From contig JAWXUA010000057.1 of assembly GCA_044433065.1 (NCBI GenBank), positions 1 to 15,625 on the forward strand: a stretch of DNA of 15,625 nt, written 5' to 3'. Of this stretch, positions 1-5,513 are shown piece by piece. How positions within the stretch are numbered: the stretch's first letter is position 1; every line of letters begins with the position of its first letter. The notes under the pieces are model-generated. The model did not search any database and was not told the origin of the DNA. It saw nothing but the letters and a program-made list of their open reading frames with translations. Position numbers and translations under genes: made by a program. This stretch comes from Nitratidesulfovibrio sp044433065. Lineage in GTDB: Bacteria; Desulfobacterota; Desulfovibrionia; Desulfovibrionales; Desulfovibrionaceae.

Positions 1-238
1 CTCCCTTTCAAAGACTTTTAATTGCGATGAAAGCTCTCCCTTCGTGTGTCGTTCGCGGCGCATGGGGGGGGAGTTTTTGGTTTGTTGGGGTGGACAGCCC
101 AAGATAGGATTGAGACGTGAATGGGAAAGATAACACGTGGTTCGGTGGCGTTGATTGCCCAGCTTGTTGGATTGATAGGGCGTTTCTGCTGATTGGATTG
201 TGTGGGAGAGTGGGGATGTTGGGGAGAGAATCGTTACC
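1..238. other. Left-edge stretch with no supportable gene
   Basis: I read all six frames and found no ORF with a ribosome binding site, no tRNA-like fold and no protein I recognise. A + strand frame is open from the left edge to a stop near 139, but it has no recognisable sequence. It could be the end of an upstream gene, though I would not annotate it. A run of eight G lies at about 65-72. Confidence 0.5.
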
Positions 239-267
239 TTGACAGCTTTACGTAAAATAGCTAGAGA
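239..267 (+). promoter_or_regulatory. Putative sigma70-type promoter for the two small membrane peptides
   Basis: A perfect -35 hexamer TTGACA (239-244) is followed after 17 bp by TAGAGA (262-267), a weak -10. Transcription would begin about 14 nt before the ATG at 289, a short leader but one that still includes GGAG at 276-279. The -35 is convincing and the -10 is not. Confidence 0.35.
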
Positions 268-288
268 CGGGCTATGGAGTAAGAGTAA

Positions 289-423
289 ATGAAATATTGG
301 TCTAATATTTTTGCAATGCCTGGTGCGGCCTGCATTGCAGTTGCATTTATTGACAATGGTTTATTTGCTTTCTTTTGGGGCATAGCACTCTCTTGTTTAG
401 GCTTTAAACTTAGTGAGGACTAG
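289..423 (+). CDS. Small hydrophobic protein, 44 aa, unknown function
   Basis: The ORF begins MKYWSNIFAMPG and ends LGFKLSED, 44 residues. GGAG at 276-279 lies 9 nt before the ATG, a good ribosome binding site. The middle (about residues 9-38) is rich in A, I, F, L and G, broken by one Asp-Asn pair near residue 22, so it could form one membrane helix or a short two-helix hairpin. The stop at 421-423 is followed after a single base by the ATG of the next peptide, so the two are probably translationally coupled. I do not recognise the family. Small phage membrane proteins and accessory peptides of membrane complexes are possibilities, but nothing visible decides between them. Confidence 0.5.
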   Translation: MKYWSNIFAMPGAACIAVAFIDNGLFAFFWGIALSCLGFKLSED

Positions 424-424
424 T

Positions 425-517
425 ATGACTTTTTATATCGTCACATCTCTCGTGCTCGGTAGTGCATGTTTATACGCATTTTGGTATGCCGAGCAGCAGA
501 AAAAACTAAAAAAGTAA
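425..517 (+). CDS. Small single-span membrane peptide, 30 aa, unknown function
   Basis: The ORF encodes 30 residues: MTFYIVTSLVLGS at the start, one hydrophobic segment (about residues 3-22) and a basic tail EQQKKLKK. This fits a single helix with a positively charged end, predicted N-out/C-in by the positive-inside rule. GAGG (415-418) sits 6 nt before the ATG and lies inside the end of the preceding gene, one base downstream of whose stop this gene starts, so the pair looks like a two-gene operon. Length and layout recall small accessory subunits of the KdpF or CydX kind, but I see no specific match and no partner gene in the window. Confidence 0.5.
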   Translation: MTFYIVTSLVLGSACLYAFWYAEQQKKLKK

Positions 518-546
518 GTCTCTTGGCTGAGTGTTCGTAAAAACAC

Positions 547-575
547 TTGCCAGCCAGAAAAATAGGCACTACATA
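547..575 (+). promoter_or_regulatory. Putative promoter of antisense RNA, copy A
   Basis: TTGCCA (547-552, five of six to the -35 consensus), a 17-bp spacer, then TACATA (570-575, weak -10). The start would be near 582, immediately before the first stem of the RNA. The same elements occur in copy B. The -10 abuts the T-tract of the minus-strand terminator. Confidence 0.4.
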
Positions 576-614
576 AAAAGGGAGCCGCAGATTTGCGTTA
601 ACAAACCTACGGCT
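575..614 (-). terminator. Intrinsic terminator of the 23-aa peptide mRNA, copy A
   Basis: Read on the minus strand, AGCCGTAGGTTTG pairs with CAAATCTGCGGCT (13 bp, two G-U) around a 6-nt loop (596-601), followed by CCC and then five T (complement of 575-579). A second copy at 1112-1151 keeps the stem and changes the loop. Confidence 0.65.
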
Positions 615-713
615 AGCACGGTGCATGAGCACCCCCTTTGTTTTACGGCTACCACATGTGAACCGATTTTTTTAAGCCCTGTATCAGTTCCCGCTGATAC
701 AGGGCTACTTTTT
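582..713 (+). ncRNA. Putative antitoxin small RNA, copy A (about 130 nt)
   Basis: A promoter-like element precedes this interval and a strong intrinsic terminator ends it. The RNA would form three stem-loops: SL1 583-614 (13-bp stem, loop CGTTAA 596-601), SL2 620-633 (GGTGC/GCACC, loop ATGA) and the terminator stem 675-706. It has no ORF with a ribosome site. It is fully complementary to the 3' untranslated part of the minus-strand peptide mRNA and stops just short of that peptide's stop codon at 715. This is what a cis-encoded type I antitoxin would look like. The alternative is that it is only the strand-symmetric shadow of structures in the peptide mRNA, but SL3 carries a T-tract only on the + strand, which argues for a real + transcript. 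Function is inferred. Confidence 0.4.
675..713 (+). terminator. Strong intrinsic terminator of the + strand RNA, copy A
   Basis: Perfect 13-bp stem AGCCCTGTATCAG / CTGATACAGGGCT (675-687 with 694-706), loop TTCCCG, then AC and TTTTT (709-713). On the opposite strand the same hairpin has no following T-run, so it is directional for + transcripts. It sits 2 nt from the stop codon of the minus-strand peptide. Confidence 0.75.
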
Positions 714-714
714 G

Positions 715-786
715 TTAGTAAGCCTTAGTGGCTACAAGTAGGACAAGCATCAGTGTTATGAATACGAGCATAAATAGTCGCTTCAT
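715..786 (-). CDS. Putative type I toxin peptide, 23 aa, copy A
   Basis: The ORF starts MKRLF, continues with about 15 almost purely aliphatic or Phe residues (one Thr) and ends ATKAY: a short basic N-terminus, one membrane helix and a short tail. A perfect AGGAGG (794-799, minus) lies 7 nt before the ATG. The leader carries a hairpin (CTGTCC/GGACAG, 804-819) just before that site. Size, composition and the terminal AY recall the Ibs toxins, which act at the inner membrane and are silenced by antisense Sib RNAs. That assignment is by type, not proven homology. An in-frame upstream ATG at 855 exists, but it lies at the predicted transcription start and lacks a ribosome site. The identical second copy, linked promoter, terminator and antisense RNA support a toxin-antitoxin cassette. 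A harmless leader or lytic peptide is the main alternative. Confidence 0.5.
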   Translation of the reverse strand: MKRLFMLVFITLMLVLLVATKAY

Positions 787-859
787 GGCTGAGCCTCCTT
801 TCACTGTCCATAAGGACAGGTTATGCACCGTGCTGATGCGCGGAGGTAGCCGCATGGTT

Positions 860-888
860 TTTATACCTGTGATGCTCTTGGAGCGCAA
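860..888 (-). promoter_or_regulatory. Putative promoter of the 23-aa peptide mRNA, copy A
   Basis: On the minus strand TTGCGC (883-888) is followed by exactly 17 bp and TATAAA (860-865, five of six to the -10 consensus). The start would be near 853, giving a leader of about 67 nt to the ATG at 786. Confidence 0.45.
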
Positions 889-898
889 GGTATTTACG

Positions 899-908
899 NN
901 NNNNNNNN
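899..908. other. Assembly gap (10 Ns) flanked by an exact 121-bp overlap
   Basis: The 121 bases ending at 898 (778-898) are identical to the 121 bases starting at 909 (909-1029). This is the signature of two contig ends sharing a k-mer-length overlap that the scaffolder joined with Ns. The second block holds only the first three codons of a third peptide copy (start at 917) plus its leader and promoter. If the overlap is artefactual, that partial copy does not exist. Confidence 0.85.
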
Positions 909-1029
909 TCGCTTCATGGCTGAGCCTCCTTTCACTGTCCATAAGGACAGGTTATGCACCGTGCTGATGCGCGGAGGTAGCCGCATGGTTTTTATACCTG
1001 TGATGCTCTTGGAGCGCAAGGTATTTACG
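909..1029. repeat. Duplicate of 778-898, probably an assembly artefact
   Basis: Identical over 121 bp to 778-898 and also to 1312-1432 in the next unit. It would carry the leader and promoter of a peptide gene truncated after three codons. See the gap entry. Confidence 0.8.
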
Positions 1030-1083
1030 ACTTAGAGGACTGTACAGAAATAGGCTTTTGGTCCTGAGCCCCATAAAAAACAC

Positions 1084-1112
1084 TTGCCAGCCAGAAAAAT
1101 AGGCACTACATA
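1084..1112 (+). promoter_or_regulatory. Putative promoter of antisense RNA, copy B
   Basis: TTGCCA (1084-1089), 17 bp, TACATA (1107-1112), the same as in copy A. The predicted start is near 1119. Confidence 0.4.
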
Positions 1113-1151
1113 AAAAGGGAGCCGCAGATTTGCAGTAACAAACCTACGGCT
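1112..1151 (-). terminator. Intrinsic terminator of the 23-aa peptide mRNA, copy B
   Basis: Same 13-bp stem as copy A (1120-1132 with 1139-1151), with the T-tract from 1112-1116 on the minus strand. The loop reads CAGTAA on the + strand instead of CGTTAA, so the stem is conserved while the loop has diverged. Confidence 0.65.
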
Positions 1152-1247
1152 AGCACGGTGCATGAGCACCCCCTTTGTTTTTACGGCTACCCTTGGGCAA
1201 CGTTTTTAAGCCCTGTATCAGTTCCCGCTGATACAGGGCTACTTTTT
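1119..1247 (+). ncRNA. Putative antitoxin small RNA, copy B (about 129 nt)
   Basis: Same three-stem architecture as copy A (SL1 1120-1151, SL2 near 1157-1170, terminator stem 1209-1240). Relative to copy A it differs by two bases in the SL1 loop, one T in a run, and a linker in which CACATGTG (653-660) is replaced by CCCTTGGG (1190-1197). Changes are confined to unpaired or linker positions. In known tandem type I systems, antitoxin specificity resides in such places. Confidence 0.4.
1209..1247 (+). terminator. Strong intrinsic terminator of the + strand RNA, copy B
   Basis: The perfect 13-bp stem, TTCCCG loop and AC-TTTTT tail are identical to copy A. The T-tract is 1243-1247. Confidence 0.75.
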
Positions 1248-1248
1248 G

Positions 1249-1320
1249 TTAGTAAGCCTTAGTGGCTACAAGTAGGACAAGCATCAGTGTTATGAATACG
1301 AGCATAAATAGTCGCTTCAT
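1249..1320 (-). CDS. Putative type I toxin peptide, 23 aa, copy B
   Basis: Base-for-base identical to the 715-786 ORF, including the AGGAGG ribosome site 7 nt before the start and the leader hairpin. It has an intact promoter (1394-1422) and terminator (1112-1151), so its mRNA would run from about 1387 to 1112. In this copy the upstream in-frame extension begins at 1389, again at the predicted transcription start and without a ribosome site, so I keep the short form. Role as discussed for copy A: probable membrane-acting toxin, inferred from type and arrangement only. Confidence 0.5.
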   Translation of the reverse strand: MKRLFMLVFITLMLVLLVATKAY

Positions 1321-1393
1321 GGCTGAGCCTCCTTTCACTGTCCATAAGGACAGGTTATGCACCGTGCTGATGCGCGGAGGTAGCCGCATGGTT

Positions 1394-1422
1394 TTTATAC
1401 CTGTGATGCTCTTGGAGCGCAA
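1394..1422 (-). promoter_or_regulatory. Putative promoter of the 23-aa peptide mRNA, copy B
   Basis: TTGCGC (1417-1422) and TATAAA (1394-1399) on the minus strand, 17-bp spacing. A palindrome CTGTACAG (1443-1450) lies about 20 bp upstream of the -35. The equivalent sequence after the gap is at 1040-1047. It is an operator candidate of unknown owner. Confidence 0.45.
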
Positions 1423-1499
1423 GGTATTTACGGCTTAGAGGGCTGTACAGAAATATGCTTTTGGTCCTGAGTCCCAGCTTGTCCAAAAAAACATCCCAC

Positions 1500-2915
1500 C
1501 TACCTTTCAGTCAAGGCATTCTGCTTGGCTTTCAGAATAGGCTTCAGCAGATAATCGAGCACAGATTTACGACCGGTGAGGATGTCGGCGGTGACGACCA
1601 TGCCAGCCATGATGGGCAGTGATTGCCCTTTGTAGTCGATGGAATTTCGGGTAGTGCGCAGCTTGATGAGGTAATAGGTTTCGCGGCGGCCCGAGTCGTT
1701 GTCTTCTACGGTGTCGGCGCTGATATGTTCGAGGGAGGCTGGCAGACCGCCGTAGATGGAGAAATCGTAGGCTGAGAATTTGATCATGGCCTTTTGCCCA
1801 GCGTGAAGGAAGGCCACGTCGGATGGCCGGATGCGCGCTTCAATGACGAGGGTGTCGTCGAGAGGCACGATGTCGAGAATGCTTTCGCCAGGCTTAATGA
1901 CACTGCCTGCACTGTGCCGATAGATGAGCTTGATGATGCCGTGGACTGGCGACCGGAGCTCGGTGCGCGTGAGTCGGTCTGTGCCGGCATGAAGACTTTG
2001 GACGAGGGATGCAAGCTCACGTTTGTGCTGATTGAGTTCGATGGTGAGAGCTGCTTTGATTTCTGCGGCGCGAAGGTCCATGCGCTGCTCAGCTTCCTTG
2101 GCAGCGGCCATGGTGCGCGGAATGGCTGCTTTAATGGCGGACAGTTCACCGTTGAGGGTGACGACTTCTTGCTCAAGGGCGAGATAGTCCACACGAGAAA
2201 AGGTGCGGCGTTTCATGAGGGGGTACGCGATATCGCGTTGTTCGATGGCGATGGAAAGACGCCGTCTGAGATTGCGTTGCCGAGCTCGCTGTTCATCAAT
2301 TTCGCGCAGCCGTTGTCGGTATTGGGACTCAAGCATTTGGAATTCGGAACGACGTTGTACCTGATTGGCTTGATATGTTGCTGCATGTTCAGCAATGATT
2401 TGAGGTGCTTGGGAACACAAGTCTTCGGGGAAAATGAGTTCTTCATGCAAAGTTTGAGCTTTCGTGCTCTTGTCCTTTTGTTTTTGCGGCTTGGCTAGGC
2501 ACTGTTGCAGGTCTCGAAGCTCAGCAGACAGGCGGATGATGGCAGCTTTTTGCTCAAGGACTTTCAGCTCAATATCACGGTGCGAACTTTGGGCCATAGC
2601 GTTGTTAAGGCGGGCAAGGGGTGTGCCGATGTCCACAATATCGCCTTCCTGAACGAGCACTTCTTGCAGAATACCACCTTCCAGATTTTGGATGGTTTGG
2701 GTCCGCTGTGAAGCCACGACTTTGCCTTCTGCATGAGTAACTTCATCAATTTCAGCGTAGTAGGCCCACGTAATCATGGTCGCAAAAAAGCATAGCACTA
2801 AGAATGACAGGAGCCGCGCTTGCCTTGTGGGCTTGCGGTTCAGTGCCGCGTCCACTGCATTGGCGTAGATGAGTTCGTCTTGTTTGAGTTTGTTCGTCTT
2901 GAATGTCTTTTTCAT
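1500..2915 (-). CDS. T1SS membrane fusion (adaptor) protein, HlyD/LapC type, 471 aa
   Basis: Periplasmic adaptor that links the inner-membrane ABC exporter to the TolC-like channel. It has a cytosolic N-terminus, one membrane helix at about residues 34-53 and a barrel/lipoyl half-motif near 63-104 (EGKVVASQRTQTIQNLEGG). A long alpha-hairpin rich in E, Q, R and A spans about 110-315, the second lipoyl half is RSPVHGIIK (321-329), and the beta-barrel follows. The C-terminal signature is near 434-460 (PIMAGMVVTADILTG then YLLKPI). Length and order are standard for HlyD-family adaptors. The start is the ATG overlapping the ABC stop codon as ATGA, with GGGGAG upstream, so the two are translationally coupled. 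Downstream there is only a T7 tract (about 1484-1490, minus) and no clear terminator stem before the toxin-like repeats. Confidence 0.93.
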   Translation of the reverse strand: MKKTFKTNKLKQDELIYANAVDAALNRKPTRQARLLSFLVLCFFATMITWAYYAEIDEVTHAEGKVVASQRTQTIQNLEGGILQEVLVQEGDIVDIGTPLARLNNAMAQSSHRDIELKVLEQKAAIIRLSAELRDLQQCLAKPQKQKDKSTKAQTLHEELIFPEDLCSQAPQIIAEHAATYQANQVQRRSEFQMLESQYRQRLREIDEQRARQRNLRRRLSIAIEQRDIAYPLMKRRTFSRVDYLALEQEVVTLNGELSAIKAAIPRTMAAAKEAEQRMDLRAAEIKAALTIELNQHKRELASLVQSLHAGTDRLTRTELRSPVHGIIKLIYRHSAGSVIKPGESILDIVPLDDTLVIEARIRPSDVAFLHAGQKAMIKFSAYDFSIYGGLPASLEHISADTVEDNDSGRRETYYLIKLRTTRNSIDYKGQSLPIMAGMVVTADILTGRKSVLDYLLKPILKAKQNALTER

Positions 2916-5344
2916 TTTTGTGTTCTCCCCGATTTCAACTTCCTCAACACTTCATCCTTCGCACCATCCAATACCACACGGCCAGCGTCCATGACGATGA
3001 GCCGATCGACGAGCCGAAGCATGCTCATGCGGTGGGTGACGAGGATGATGGTCTTGGGGTGTGCGCTGTCTTGGCCGAGGGATTGGAGCCGTTTGAAGAG
3101 CAGCTTTTCGGAACGGGTGTCCATATTGCTTGTGGGTTCGTCGAGGATGAGGATTTGCGGGTCACGGACAAGAGCTCGTGCGAGGGCGATAGATTGGCGT
3201 TGCCCACCAGAGAGATCGCGGCCTTGCTCGCCAACTTGGGCGGCGAAACCAGCTGGATTGTGGCGGACAAAATCTGTGACACCGGCAAAATCTGCGGCAC
3301 GGATGATGCGTTGGTCAGTGATGTGGGGTGCACCGAGGGCGATGTTGTCGCGGATGGAACCGTAGAAGAGGATGGAGTCTTGGGGCACGAAGCCTATGCG
3401 GCTACGGAGCTCGGAGCTGGCCATTTGCCGGATGTCGACGCCGCTGAATTTCACAGCACCATCGCGTGGCTGGTAGAGTCCCATGAGCATCTTGACGAGG
3501 GTGGACTTGCCAGAACCCATGCCACCGATGATGCCTACCTTTTCGCCAGATTTGATGTGCAGATTGACGTTTTGCAGAGCGAGCCGCTGCGCTTCAGGGT
3601 AGGCGAAGGCAAGATTTTCGAGGGTGAAGGACATGTCGCTTGTGTCAAATTCAAGGGAGTTTGGCGCTTGGTTGTTTTCTGAGGGTAGAGCCATGAGGGT
3701 ATTGAGGGCCCCAAGGGATAGGCGTGAGTTTTGGAAACGGGTAAGTAATCCAGCCATTTGCATGAGCGGAGCCATGGCACGTCCTGCAAGGATATTGCAG
3801 GCGATGAGGCCACCCATGGTGAGTAGGCCATCTTGAATACGGTAGACGCCCCATATAATCATGGCCACGGTGACGCATTGGGTCATGAGTGTGGAGAAGG
3901 CGAGGGCGCGGTTGGTGTATTTGCGGCTATCTACGGTGGAGGCAGCGGAGAGCTCCACAACTTCCTCCCAAAGGCGTTGCATGCGGTTCTCAGCCATGGA
4001 TGTTTTGAGGGTCTCGAGGCCATGAATGATTTCCACGAGCAAGGCGTTCTTTTGCATACCTTGGCTGTAATGAGCTTCGGCGCTGCGGCGTGCGGCCCAT
4101 TGGAAGAGGAAGCCGGCCATAAAGAGAATGGGCATGGCTATGAGCGGCAGGAAGACGAGTGGTCCACCGATGAAATAGAGTAAAATCAGGAAGATACACA
4201 GGAAGGGTACGTCGATGCAGGCGAGAAGGGTTGAAGAGCTGAAGAAGTCGCGCAGAGATTCGAACTGACTGATATTGTTGACGAGTGCGCCTGTTGAGAC
4301 GGGCTTTGCGTCAAGGCGCATGGTGAGGATTTTGTTGATGAGCATACTTGAGATGACCACGTCGGCATTGCGGCCAGCTACGTCAACGAAGTAGCTTCGG
4401 AGTGTGCGGAGCAGGAAATCAAAGAAGTAGATGAGGGCGATGCCGGACGCGAGCACCCACAGGGTTTCCGTGGCATTGTTGGGGATGACGCGGTCGTAGA
4501 CGTTCATGGTGAAGAGCGGCGTGGCCACGGCAACGGTATTGATGACGATGCTGGCCATGAAGGCGTGTCTGTAGATGGGTGCGTAGTGTCCTATGGCGGC
4601 CCAGAACCACGACTTTGAGGATGTGCTTGGGCTTGAGTTTGAACTTGCGTTACTGATATTTGAGGAACCTTTGTTTATGCCTTCGATGCGAGCGTTTTCC
4701 ATGGCAACGATGCGAGCGTTTTCTATGGCAACGATGCGGGCATCTGGTGGCGCATCAAGGTGGGTGAAGATGGCGTAGCCGGAGTACTCCTTTTCAAGGT
4801 CATGGAGCGGCACGGTGATGGGGTCCTCGCCTTGTTCAGGGAGGATGATGGAGGCGGAAAGGTTTTCGGCTTGGCTAGCATCTGTTTGGTTTGCATCAGT
4901 ATAGATAGATAGCAGGACACACGATTGCCCATTATGTAGGAGCAGAATACAGGGCAGCGTGAGCGGCGAAATGCTGTGGATAGTAGGCTTTTCGAGGATG
5001 CGACCATGCAGGCCAGCAGACTTTGCTGCACGCAGACAGGCTTGTGGGCTGATGGGATTGGTGGGTTTGCTGTCGTGACTGTTTTTATTAGGACCGCCAT
5101 TATCCGTGTTTTCGCTATGATCCGTGCCTCCGCTATGATCCGTGCCTCCGCTATGATCCGTCCCTCCGTTATGATCCGTCCCTCCGCCACTGAGATTTGC
5201 GTAGAGATAGTGCGCTGAGACGCCACGCCCTGCTAAGCGTAAGATGGAGGCTATGCTTCGGATGAGGGGCGGTATGTCGTCTATATCTGATGGTGCGAGG
5301 GATGGTTGGGGGTCGGCTTGGTCTGTATGTTGTTTCGTTGTCAT
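2912..5344 (-). CDS. T1SS ABC transporter/permease, LapB-like, with degenerate C39-like domain, 810 aa
   Basis: Inner-membrane exporter powering secretion of the adhesin. Residues about 20-200 resemble the C39-like domain of LapB/HlyB exporters (ISPQACLRAAKSAGL, LPCILLLHNGQSCVLL), with no catalytic Cys at the usual N-terminal position, so it should bind rather than cleave cargo. A Ser/Asn-rich linker (226-244) leads to the membrane domain (about 255-520) and the nucleotide-binding domain: Walker A GGMGSGKST 607-615, Q-loop Gln655, signature LSGGQ 711-715, Walker B ILILDE 731-736 and switch His771. All key residues are intact. Two in-frame repeat insertions are unusual: GGTDH(N/S) four times at 54-77 inside the C39-like domain, and ARIVA(I/M)EN twice at 202-217 in the linker. 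The start has AAGG 7 nt upstream. Confidence 0.94.
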   Translation of the reverse strand: MTTKQHTDQADPQPSLAPSDIDDIPPLIRSIASILRLAGRGVSAHYLYANLSGGGTDHNGGTDHSGGTDHSGGTDHSENTDNGGPNKNSHDSKPTNPISPQACLRAAKSAGLHGRILEKPTIHSISPLTLPCILLLHNGQSCVLLSIYTDANQTDASQAENLSASIILPEQGEDPITVPLHDLEKEYSGYAIFTHLDAPPDARIVAIENARIVAMENARIEGINKGSSNISNASSNSSPSTSSKSWFWAAIGHYAPIYRHAFMASIVINTVAVATPLFTMNVYDRVIPNNATETLWVLASGIALIYFFDFLLRTLRSYFVDVAGRNADVVISSMLINKILTMRLDAKPVSTGALVNNISQFESLRDFFSSSTLLACIDVPFLCIFLILLYFIGGPLVFLPLIAMPILFMAGFLFQWAARRSAEAHYSQGMQKNALLVEIIHGLETLKTSMAENRMQRLWEEVVELSAASTVDSRKYTNRALAFSTLMTQCVTVAMIIWGVYRIQDGLLTMGGLIACNILAGRAMAPLMQMAGLLTRFQNSRLSLGALNTLMALPSENNQAPNSLEFDTSDMSFTLENLAFAYPEAQRLALQNVNLHIKSGEKVGIIGGMGSGKSTLVKMLMGLYQPRDGAVKFSGVDIRQMASSELRSRIGFVPQDSILFYGSIRDNIALGAPHITDQRIIRAADFAGVTDFVRHNPAGFAAQVGEQGRDLSGGQRQSIALARALVRDPQILILDEPTSNMDTRSEKLLFKRLQSLGQDSAHPKTIILVTHRMSMLRLVDRLIVMDAGRVVLDGAKDEVLRKLKSGRTQK
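4694..4741 (-). repeat. 24-bp in-frame tandem repeat in the ABC gene
   Basis: Two 24-bp units encode ARIVAIEN and ARIVAMEN (residues 202-217), followed by a partial third (ARI, 218-220). The repeat lies between the C39-like domain and the membrane domain. Confidence 0.85.
5114..5185 (-). repeat. 18-bp in-frame tandem repeat in the ABC gene
   Basis: Four 18-bp units encode GGTDHN and three GGTDHS (residues 54-77), with decayed copies continuing towards residue 88. Multiples of three keep the frame, so slippage would change length, not expression. His and Asp recur every six residues, so metal binding is conceivable but unproven. Confidence 0.88.
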
Positions 5345-5513
5345 GGATATACCTTGTTGTTTTGTTAGGGGTATTTGGTTGTTAGTATGTGTATGGGGAG
5401 AAGAGGGAAGGCTTTAAGAGCCCAACGGCTTTTGTTCCATAGCCGCTGGGGAGCGCAGCGGGCCTTGCGGCGTCTAGACCAGTGTCAAATACAAAGCGCA
5501 ACTCCACCCCACA
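5345..5513. other. Intergenic gap between tolC-like and ABC genes
   Basis: 169 bp that hold the dispersed element at 5442-5485 and a small stem GGCT/AGCC (near 5411-5423). TTGACA occurs on the minus strand (5483-5488), but no -10 lies at the right distance. I see no convincing promoter or terminator, so the three genes may be one operon with a long spacer. Confidence 0.5.
5442..5485 (-). repeat. REP-like dispersed element, copy 1
   Basis: 44 bp matching the reverse complement of 15461-15504 at 41 of 44 positions. It includes an internal stem CCGCTG/CAGCGG around GGGAGCG. It lies about 28 bp after the tolC-like stop codon, read in the direction of that gene. Confidence 0.8.

Larger units (their letters stand above)
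540..1474. repeat. Tandem direct repeat of about 400-bp units (at least two copies, one gap-interrupted)
   Basis: Unit A runs 540-898 and continues after the gap at 1030-1074. Unit B runs 1075-1474. They are nearly identical. I find differences only in an RNA loop (597-598 versus 1134-1135), a T-run indel near 641-644, a linker (654-673 versus 1191-1207) and a few bases at the right end. Each unit contains, in + strand order, a + promoter, a + structured RNA with terminator, a minus-strand 23-aa ORF and a minus-strand promoter. The arrangement resembles tandem type I toxin-antitoxin loci such as Ldr/Rdl and Ibs/Sib. Copy number is uncertain because the assembly breaks inside the array. Confidence 0.85.

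Noticed and set aside
715..942. Longer 75-aa minus-strand reading through the N gap
   Set aside because: It depends on unknown bases in the gap. The AGGAGG site and the promoter point to the ATG at 786 instead.
540..1474. CRISPR array or insertion sequence
   Set aside because: The units are about 400 bp, contiguous and without spacers. There is no transposase frame and no terminal inverted repeats or target duplications.
1794..3682. Plus-strand open frames opposite the adaptor and ABC genes
   Set aside because: The minus-strand proteins are complete with all motifs; the opposite frames have no recognisable protein.
5483..5488. TTGACA on the minus strand as a promoter for the ABC gene
   Set aside because: The hexamer 17 bp downstream is AGGCCC, not a -10.
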